A DNA stretch of 11,176 nucleotides from Candidatus Omnitrophota bacterium (lineage in GTDB: Bacteria > Omnitrophota > Koll11 > Gygaellales > Profunditerraquicolaceae): NCBI GenBank assembly GCA_028719045.1, contig JAQULD010000050.1, positions 1 to 11,176 of the forward strand. The letters are read 5' to 3'. The notes beneath the pieces were generated by a model. The model was not told where the DNA came from and did no database searches. It worked only from the letters and a program-made list of their open reading frames with translations. This document shows, piece by piece, positions 6,367 to 11,176 of this stretch. The number at the start of each line of letters is the position of its first letter. The first letter of the stretch is position 1. The position numbers and the translations under genes were made by a program.

Positions 6367-7317
6367 ATGCCAAAATTAAAATCCAAGATAAGAGTAGGCA
6401 TCACAATGGGGGACCCTTCCGGGATAGGGCCTTGCGTCATTTCCAAGGCTTTACCTGAATTAAAAGGTTTAGCCGAATTTTTGGTCATCGGGGATAAGTC
6501 CGTATTTAAAAAGTCGCAGCGCCAACCGGATTTTGATCTCCTGGACCTGCATAATGTCGATCCTAAAAGTTTTAAATTCGGCCAAATAAAAGCGGAATAC
6601 GGCAGGGCGTCAATGGAATACCTGGAAAAAGCCCTGGAGTTGATCAGCGCAAAAGAAATAGACTGCCTGGTAACGGCCCCTATTTCAAAAGAAGCGATAA
6701 ATCTCGGCGGTTTTCATTATAGCGGCCACACCGAATATTTCGCGCGGAAAACCCGGGCAAAAGATGTTGTGATGATGCTCTTGAACGGGAAGTTAAGGTT
6801 CAGCCTGATAACCAGGCACATCCCGCTTAAAGAAGTCGCGTCGCGGCTTGAAGAAAAGAAGATATCGAGGGTCATAAGCATTACCCACAAAGCCCTTAAG
6901 GAATTGTTTTCCATAAAAGAGCCGCGTATCGCGGTTTGCGGTTTGAATCCCCATGCTTCGGATAACGGGCTCATTGGCTGCGAAGAAAATAAGATCATAA
7001 AACCCGCGCTTAGAAGATCGCACGCGTCAATAAAGAACATATCCGGGCCAATGTCCAGCGATGTGGCGATAGCTAAAGCGGCGGGAGGCTCATTTGATTG
7101 CCTGATCGCCATGTATCATGACCAGGCATTGATCCCCTTAAAACTTCTGGGGGATAAAGAAGGGGTTAACCTTACCCTTGGGCTGCCGTTCATAAGGACA
7201 TCGCCTTTGCACGGGACCGCTTTTGATATCGCTTCTTCCGGGTCCGCTGACCCCGGATCGTTCATAGCCGCAGTTAAACTAGCCGTAAAATGCGCATCAA
7301 ACCTAAAAAAAGCTTAG
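6367..7317 (+). CDS. pdxA: 4-hydroxythreonine-4-phosphate dehydrogenase
   Basis: PdxA oxidises 4-phosphohydroxy-L-threonine with NAD(P)+ in the DXP-dependent route to pyridoxal phosphate; the product feeds PdxJ. The 316-residue protein is near the usual length (E. coli 329) and complete. Motifs are GITMGDPSGIG (11-21), VTAPISKEAI (102-111), GHTEYFA (120-126), RHIPL (150-154), GLNPHASDNGLIG (192-204), MYHDQALIPLK (249-259) and RTSPLHGTAFDIA (277-289). His151, His196 and His251 sit at a constant offset of 15 from the metal ligands His166, His211 and His266 of the E. coli enzyme. The usual Glu in GIGPEV is Cys here (position 23), and the usual D before HGTA is Leu. No Shine-Dalgarno is visible before ATG 6367, but the start suits the family N-terminus. 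It overlaps rsmA by 28 bp. Confidence 0.96.
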   Translation: MPKLKSKIRVGITMGDPSGIGPCVISKALPELKGLAEFLVIGDKSVFKKSQRQPDFDLLDLHNVDPKSFKFGQIKAEYGRASMEYLEKALELISAKEIDCLVTAPISKEAINLGGFHYSGHTEYFARKTRAKDVVMMLLNGKLRFSLITRHIPLKEVASRLEEKKISRVISITHKALKELFSIKEPRIAVCGLNPHASDNGLIGCEENKIIKPALRRSHASIKNISGPMSSDVAIAKAAGGSFDCLIAMYHDQALIPLKLLGDKEGVNLTLGLPFIRTSPLHGTAFDIASSGSADPGSFIAAVKLAVKCASNLKKA

Positions 7318-8075
7318 GCCAGAATTTCCTGGCGGATAAAAATATCGTTAGAAAGATTATATCGGCTTGCGGGTTCGGGCCCTCCGATATGGTCCTGGAG
7401 ATCGGCGCGGGCAGGGGAGAAATGACTGTTTCGATCGCGGGGCTGGTAAAAGAAATCCACGCGGTTGAGATCGACAGCGGTTTATCCCCGATACTTGTGG
7501 ATAATTTAAGGCCCTTTCAAAACGCGCGGGTAATAAACCAGGATATCCTGAAATTAGACCTGGACGGGTTTTTTAAAGAATCCGGCGGCAAAATAAAAAT
7601 ATTCGGCAATATCCCTTATTACATCACGACCCCGATAATCGAGAAAGTGTTCGCGTACAGGGACAAAATAGGGGCCGCTTATTTTACGGTCCAAAAGGAG
7701 TTTGCCGAGCGGATAGCCGCCAATCCCGGTTCAAAAGTTTACGGGTCTTTCAGCTGCTTCGTCCAGTATTATGCCGTTCCGAAAATATTGTTTACCATAA
7801 GCAAATCGTGTTTTAGCCCCGCCCCTAAAGTGGACTCCTGCCTCCTGCAATTGGAAATAAGGGCCAAGCCCCCAGTTATGGTAAAAGATGAAAAGCTCTT
7901 CTTTAAGGTCATCCGTTCGGCTTTTAACAAAAGGCGCAAAATCCTAAGGAACAGCCTTAAAGATATTGTCCCGGAAGACAGGCTCAATGATTTTTTCCTG
8001 CGCTATAATATCGATCCCCGTATCCGGCCTGAATGCTTTTCCCTGGAGGATTTCGCTAATTTATCCAACCTATAG
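7290..8075 (+). CDS. rsmA: 16S rRNA dimethyladenosine transferase RsmA (KsgA)
   Basis: RsmA uses S-adenosylmethionine to dimethylate two adjacent adenines in the 3'-terminal helix of 16S rRNA, a late 30S assembly checkpoint. The 261-residue product has KPKKSLGQNFL (4-14), SAM motif EIGAGRGEMT (37-46), AVEID (58-62), catalytic NIPYYITTPII (107-117), FTVQKEFAERI (132-142), FSPAPKVDS (175-183) and SAFNKRRKILRNSL (210-223). It is full length and no key motif is missing. The ATG lies inside the end of pdxA (28-bp overlap) with little Shine-Dalgarno match, so translational coupling to pdxA is likely. The order surA-pdxA-rsmA parallels E. coli. Confidence 0.96.
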   Translation: MRIKPKKSLGQNFLADKNIVRKIISACGFGPSDMVLEIGAGRGEMTVSIAGLVKEIHAVEIDSGLSPILVDNLRPFQNARVINQDILKLDLDGFFKESGGKIKIFGNIPYYITTPIIEKVFAYRDKIGAAYFTVQKEFAERIAANPGSKVYGSFSCFVQYYAVPKILFTISKSCFSPAPKVDSCLLQLEIRAKPPVMVKDEKLFFKVIRSAFNKRRKILRNSLKDIVPEDRLNDFFLRYNIDPRIRPECFSLEDFANLSNL

Positions 8076-8091
8076 CAGGCCATCTTTTTTA

Positions 8092-8120
8092 TTGTAAAAT
8101 ACCCCGGGGTAAGATATAAT
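8092..8120 (+). promoter_or_regulatory. Sigma70-type promoter for the histidine kinase operon, giving a leaderless transcript
   Basis: TTGTAA (8092-8097) and a perfect TATAAT (8115-8120) are separated by exactly 17 bp. The predicted transcription start, about 6-8 bases after the -10 box, falls at 8126-8128, immediately before the ATG at 8129. No Shine-Dalgarno sequence precedes that ATG. The arrangement therefore predicts a leaderless or near-leaderless mRNA. Confidence 0.75.
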
Positions 8121-8126
8121 TTTACC
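8094..8126. promoter_or_regulatory. Palindromic operator candidate inside the kinase promoter
   Basis: TACCCCGGGGTA (8100-8111) is a perfect 12-bp palindrome lying wholly in the spacer between the -35 and -10 boxes. Two further dyads overlap it. GTAAAAT (8094-8100) mirrors ATTTTAC (8119-8125), and GGTAA (8108-8112) mirrors TTACC (8122-8126) around the -10 box. A dimeric regulator binding here would cover the promoter. Binding is inferred; the symmetry is seen directly. Confidence 0.5.
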
Positions 8127-8128
8127 TA

Positions 8129-10156
8129 ATGGAAAACAAAATCCCGGAGAATCAATATATAAAGTTTGTCTCTGAACTGGTTGCCTGCGTACGTAAAATC
8201 TCCATCTATCCTTCGAAACACCCGATCGTAATCGAATCCATAAAGAATATATATGCAGCTCTCGGCGAAATCTTCAAAAACAAAAGTTCCTTCAGCCTGA
8301 TAATTTCCGCGGACAACAAGATCCTCATTGAAGGCGAGCAGCTCGCGGATAAGAACCTGGGATTGGCCAGGGACATCCTCCCCTTTTTAAAAAAGCTCAA
8401 TATCGAGAACCTGACCTTTAATTCCGGAATAAGCGAAAAGGAGATCGAAGATTTTGTGAAGATCATCTCTTTGGAATCCGAACAGATAAAAAGCGTGGGG
8501 ATAAGCGGGGCGTTCCAGGACAGGGGGATCAAGAATATAAAAATAGACCAGTTCTCTTATATAAACATACAAAAAGACAAAGAGACCCTGGTGCTCGAAA
8601 AAGGCCTGTCGGGACTGGACCATTTGAAATCACAGATAAAAGATTATTCGCAAGGCAAGCTTGGGAAACCGGAAGATATCCGCCTGGTTGAAGAAGAGCT
8701 TTTCCGGTTGATGAGCTTTGAGATCAAGGAAAACAGGAAATTAAGCCTCCCGGTCAAGAATATTTTCAAAAAATTCCTGCAGGCGAACTCGGAAAAACAG
8801 GACACGCTTAAGATCCTCAAAGACGCCTTGATAAACTACGGCTGCCCGGAACAGGATGTGGAAGCGTTCATAGGTAAAATACAAGCGGATATTTCCCGGG
8901 GCCCGGTACACAGGGCGGGCTCAATCCCGAAAAGTGAATTTGATGCGTTGCAAAAGGAAAACGAGAGGCTTAAACAGGAAGTCTCCGGGGCAAGGCGTAA
9001 ACTGGATGAGCAGGGGCAGGCTTTGGAAAAGGCCAGGCAAGAGAACAAAACAATTTCGGATGAAAAGGACAGGATCAATAATATAGTCCGCCATATGGGT
9101 GACGGCCTGGTGGTGGTAGATCCCCAGGGAAAGATCCTTATCATGAACCAGCAGGCGGAAAGCCTGCTCGGCGTGGAAAAAAAAGACGTGGGCCGGCCCA
9201 TAAAAGAATTGATAAAAGACGAACATCTCCTCACCCTTGTGAAAAATATATCGCAGGATAAAGACGGGGTGATGGAAAAGGATATAGAGCTTTTCAGCCA
9301 GAATGAGTCGACCAAAAGGGTGGTCAGGGCAAGTTCTGCGATAGTTGAAGACCAGAACGGAAAAACGGTGGGTATGGTCACGACCTTAAACGATATCACC
9401 AAACAGCGGGAGCTTGACCACTTAAAATCAAATTTTGTGGCGAATGTGTCCCATGAACTGCGCACTCCGCTTGTCGCCATAGATAAATCGCTGTCTTTGA
9501 TACTTGAAAAAGCCGCCGGGGAAGTATCCGGAGCGCAGGAGCAATTCCTTTCCATCGCCCAGCGTAACCTGAAAAGATTAAGCCTGCTCATTAACGATCT
9601 CCTGGATATATCAAAACTGGAAGCCGGAAAAATGCGCCTTGAGTTCAGGCCTTCCAGCATGGAAAAGGTGATAGGCGATTCGCTGGAGGGTTTAAATGTG
9701 TGGGCCAGGACAAAATCCATCAATATCCAGAAGCAGGTCCAGGAAAACCTGCCGGAGCTCGAAATGGACCCCAACAGGATCATCCAGGTTTTAAACAACC
9801 TTATCGGCAACGCCATAAAGTTTACCCCTGAAAACGGGAGCATTACAATAAGGGCGCAAGCGGGTGAGAAAAAAGACACCGTGGAGGTAAGTATACAGGA
9901 TACGGGGATAGGGATAGATAAACAGAACCTGGAAAAGATTTTCGATAAGTTTTACCAGATAGGAGAAAGGACTTCCAGCGACATAGGGGGCACGGGCATA
10001 GGGCTTTCCATCGCCAAGGAAATCATAGAACTCCATGGAGGCAAGATCTGGGTAGCCAGCGCTAAGGACCAGGGTACAAAATTCAGCTTTGGCCTGCCGC
10101 TAAAACAAAAAGAAATTCCCGCGCAAGACAACACTGCTTTTGCCAGCGGCGCGTAG
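8129..10156 (+). CDS. Soluble PAS-containing sensor histidine kinase
   Basis: This is a 675-residue hybrid-free histidine kinase with no membrane segment, so it senses a cytoplasmic signal. In order: an unrecognised N-terminal domain (~1-265; includes IYPSKHP at 26-32), a coiled coil (~268-316, charged heptads), a PAS domain (~314-425; MGDGLVVVDPQGKILIMNQQAESLLG at 323-348), HisKA with H-box SNFVANVSHELRTP (434-447; phosphoacceptor His442) and LLDISKLEAGKMRLE (491-505), then HATPase_c. The HATPase shows the N-box NNLIGNAIKFTPENG (556-570), G1 DTGIGI (591-596), F-box FDKFYQ (605-610) and G2 GGTGIGLSIAKEIIELHGG (620-638). The catalytic set is complete. ATG 8129 is chosen because the promoter ends just upstream; there is no ribosome binding site. 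The receiver protein 18 bp downstream is the obvious partner. The signal and physiological role cannot be told from sequence. Confidence 0.92.
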   Translation: MENKIPENQYIKFVSELVACVRKISIYPSKHPIVIESIKNIYAALGEIFKNKSSFSLIISADNKILIEGEQLADKNLGLARDILPFLKKLNIENLTFNSGISEKEIEDFVKIISLESEQIKSVGISGAFQDRGIKNIKIDQFSYINIQKDKETLVLEKGLSGLDHLKSQIKDYSQGKLGKPEDIRLVEEELFRLMSFEIKENRKLSLPVKNIFKKFLQANSEKQDTLKILKDALINYGCPEQDVEAFIGKIQADISRGPVHRAGSIPKSEFDALQKENERLKQEVSGARRKLDEQGQALEKARQENKTISDEKDRINNIVRHMGDGLVVVDPQGKILIMNQQAESLLGVEKKDVGRPIKELIKDEHLLTLVKNISQDKDGVMEKDIELFSQNESTKRVVRASSAIVEDQNGKTVGMVTTLNDITKQRELDHLKSNFVANVSHELRTPLVAIDKSLSLILEKAAGEVSGAQEQFLSIAQRNLKRLSLLINDLLDISKLEAGKMRLEFRPSSMEKVIGDSLEGLNVWARTKSINIQKQVQENLPELEMDPNRIIQVLNNLIGNAIKFTPENGSITIRAQAGEKKDTVEVSIQDTGIGIDKQNLEKIFDKFYQIGERTSSDIGGTGIGLSIAKEIIELHGGKIWVASAKDQGTKFSFGLPLKQKEIPAQDNTAFASGA

Positions 10157-10174
10157 AAATCTTGGAGGCTTATT

Positions 10175-10561
10175 ATGTCAAAAGGAATAAAAGTTCTGGT
10201 TGTGGATGATGAAGCTGATTTTAGGCAGGTAATGACGTTTTGGCTTGAATCCAAGGGTTACACCGTGATATCCGCTTCCAACGGCCAGGGTGCCATACAA
10301 AAGGTAAAAGACGAGTCTCCCGACATAGTCTTTATGGACCTTAATATGCCGGTTATAGACGGCGTTGGCGCTTTAAAAAAGATAAGGGAATTCGATAAGA
10401 CCACCCCCGTTATAATCATAAGCGCCTACGTCGACGACAAGCGCGCGAATGAGGCTATGGAATACGGGATCTCAGGGGTATTCTATAAAGGGAAAGATTT
10501 TAATGAAGGGTTGTCTCTCCTTGAGTCCGCTCTCAGGACCCATAAAAAACTTAAGAAGTAA
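10175..10561 (+). CDS. Single-domain (CheY-like) response regulator
   Basis: This 128-residue protein is one receiver domain with no DNA-binding or enzymatic output domain. The acidic pocket is Asp11-Asp12, the phosphoacceptor is Asp55 in FMDLNMPVIDG (53-63), the switch Ser is in VIIISAY (79-85), and the conserved Lys is Lys105 (YKGKDF). The usual Pro after that Lys is Gly here, a mild deviation. GGAGG at 10164-10168, six bases before the ATG, supports the start. It follows the kinase by 18 bp and shares its operon, so it is the likely phosphate acceptor of His442 (inference). Output must come from protein-protein contact or from phosphotransfer to another protein outside this window. Confidence 0.95.
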   Translation: MSKGIKVLVVDDEADFRQVMTFWLESKGYTVISASNGQGAIQKVKDESPDIVFMDLNMPVIDGVGALKKIREFDKTTPVIIISAYVDDKRANEAMEYGISGVFYKGKDFNEGLSLLESALRTHKKLKK

Positions 10562-10617
10562 CCTGCCTATCCCGAATGCTGCCAGCATGTTAAGCGAAAA
10601 AAATAATCATATTTTTG

Positions 10618-10649
10618 TTGACAAATTTGTATTTTATGATATATATAAG
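10618..10649 (+). promoter_or_regulatory. Promoter with perfect TTGACA for the MerR-like gene
   Basis: A consensus -35 box TTGACA (10618-10623) is followed by an alternating TA tract at 10640-10648. This tract offers TATATA at 16 or 18 bp spacing, or TATAAG (10644-10649) at 20 bp. A 20-bp spacer would suit activation by a MerR-type regulator, but the -10 register cannot be decided by eye. CAAATTTG (10622-10629) is a small palindrome overlapping the -35 end. Transcription would begin near 10652-10657, ahead of the ATG at 10713. Confidence 0.65.
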
Positions 10650-10690
10650 ACTTATGGTAACTATGATAACTTCGATACTTTCTATAAGTC
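10649..10690 (+). other. Possible 5'-UTR hairpin before the MerR-like gene
   Basis: GACTTATGG (10649-10657) can pair with TCTATAAGTC (10682-10690), giving seven perfect pairs plus a G-T and a G-C pair around a loop of about 24 bases. It lies between the predicted transcription start and the ATG at 10713. It may affect translation or mRNA stability. The pairing is AT-rich and could be fortuitous. Confidence 0.35.
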
Positions 10691-10712
10691 GTTAAGGGCG
10701 GGTAGCGCGTCT

Positions 10713-10967
10713 ATGGTAAGAAAATTAAAAGCTGAAGGACATGAAAGGTTGATAGCGGCAAAAGGCATTATGGATAAGTATAACCTTACTTATCAGACTA
10801 TAAACCATTATACCAATTTTGGTTTGTTGCCGCTGGCCTTCAAGAAGGGGAATGTCCGTTTTTACGACGAGGCGCAGACGAGGCAGAGGCTGGCCACGAT
10901 AACTAAACTGGCCAGGGAGGGCTATTCTTTGCGCCTTATCCGTAAGAAATTAAGCGGGGACCTATGA
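10713..10967 (+). CDS. Small MerR-family-like DNA-binding protein
   Basis: The predicted product has 84 residues and is mostly a MerR-type winged helix-turn-helix. Helices ~12-33 hold the recognition segment YNLTYQTINHYTNFGLL (23-39), the wing is KKGNVRFYDE (44-53), and a second pair of helices follows (RLATITKLAREGYSLRLIRKKL, 59-80). The long dimerisation helix and C-terminal ligand domain of classical MerR proteins (~130-150 residues) are absent, so effector sensing is not apparent. The reading frame stays open upstream to ATG 10587 (126 residues) and into the response regulator. That extension is AT-rich, lacks family similarity and contains the TTGACA promoter, so ATG 10713 is preferred; a Shine-Dalgarno is weak there. 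The gene overlaps the next by 4 bp (ATGA), implying coupling. Its targets are unknown. Confidence 0.78.
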   Translation: MVRKLKAEGHERLIAAKGIMDKYNLTYQTINHYTNFGLLPLAFKKGNVRFYDEAQTRQRLATITKLAREGYSLRLIRKKLSGDL

Positions 10968-11176
10968 AAATAAAGATCGCGGGATTATTTCTTTTAACTG
11001 TTTTGTTCGGGTCTTTGCTTTGCCCGGGCGCGGCCTTTTGCGAAGAGTCCCAGGTAAAGAAAGAGGAGTACGCCGGAGAGTTTTCCGCGTATTCCGTAAA
11101 AGTCCCTCTCAGCAATTATTACGTCGTTAAAGGGGCGATGCTGGTATTCGGCAACCGCTGGGGAGAGCCTTACGAG
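10964..11176 (+). CDS. Secreted protein of unknown function, N-terminal fragment (3' end outside window)
   Basis: An open frame of 71 codons runs from ATG 10964 to the last base without a stop. The start overlaps the TGA of the preceding gene (ATGA) and has a GGGGA about four bases upstream. The N-terminus has a Lys-rich start (MKIKIAG), a hydrophobic core (residues 7-19) and small residues before Cys26, which look like a Sec signal peptide cleaved near residues 24-27. The core is not followed by a clean lipobox. The mature start is charged (EESQVKKEEYAGEF), then VKVPLSNYYVVKGAMLVFGNRWGEPYE. I do not recognise the family. Overlap with the MerR-like gene suggests a shared transcript, and the Sec genes in this window could export it. 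Confidence 0.75.
   Translation, partial: MKIKIAGLFLLTVLFGSLLCPGAAFCEESQVKKEEYAGEFSAYSVKVPLSNYYVVKGAMLVFGNRWGEPYE

Noticed and set aside
8836..9879. Long open frame on the minus strand (347 codons) opposite the histidine kinase
   Set aside because: It is rich in Ser, Phe and Arg with no domain pattern, lies entirely antisense to a kinase with complete catalytic motifs, and has no upstream signals. It is a codon-usage shadow.
10599..10616. AT-only hairpin (AAAAATA/TATTTTT) as terminator of the response-regulator operon
   Set aside because: The stem has no GC pairs, so it would be too weak; the motif probably reflects the AT-rich promoter region.
1..11176. CRISPR array, tRNA, rRNA, insertion sequence, toxin-antitoxin or phage defence genes
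   Set aside because: No regularly spaced long repeats, cloverleaf-like segments, transposase motifs or defence-domain motifs were seen on either strand.

Overview
The window reads as a gene-dense bacterial chromosome segment with every gene on the + strand. It looks like a Gram-negative, probably uncultivated lineage. A SurA-type periplasmic chaperone next to pdxA and rsmA matches the order surA-pdxA-rsmA known from E. coli, and SecD and SecF are fused. The small MerR-like regulator, the style of the two-component genes and the overall mix suggest Omnitrophota or a relative. That placement is inference, because no rRNA or other phylogenetic marker was searched.

Layout. (1) 1-438 is the C-terminal end of trpE, cut by the window edge. 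(2) 440-474 is a short degenerate 7-bp tandem repeat containing two TATAAT boxes. It is followed by rpsP (501-737), yajC (793-1086) and a fused secDF (1107-3308), each with a clear Shine-Dalgarno sequence. This is a translation/protein-export operon closed by a long hairpin plus T-run (3345-3398). (3) 3411-5324 is a strikingly short mfd. It keeps the D2-like module, the RNA-polymerase-interaction domain and the translocase, but lacks D1a, D1b, D3 and D7. It overlaps a SurA/PpiC-type secreted protein (5299-6270) whose parvulin domain looks degenerate. After an inverted-repeat spacer come pdxA (6367-7317) and, overlapping it, rsmA (7290-8075). (4) 8092-8131 carries a near-consensus promoter placed so that the following histidine kinase (8129-10156) would be translated from a leaderless mRNA. 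A 12-bp palindrome fills the promoter spacer. The kinase is soluble (novel N-terminal domain, coiled coil, PAS, HisKA, HATPase) and is followed by a receiver-only response regulator (10175-10561). (5) A promoter with a perfect TTGACA leads to an 84-residue MerR-like DNA-binding protein (10713-10967). A secreted protein of unknown function overlaps it by 4 bp and runs off the end (10964-11176).

Together the genes cover tryptophan synthesis, translation, Sec export and envelope folding, transcription-coupled repair, vitamin B6 synthesis, rRNA methylation and a cytoplasmic two-component pathway. The most notable items are the minimal Mfd and the leaderless, palindrome-bearing kinase promoter. 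I saw no CRISPR array, tRNA, rRNA, transposase or phage gene. No complete novel multi-gene defence or mobile system is evident.
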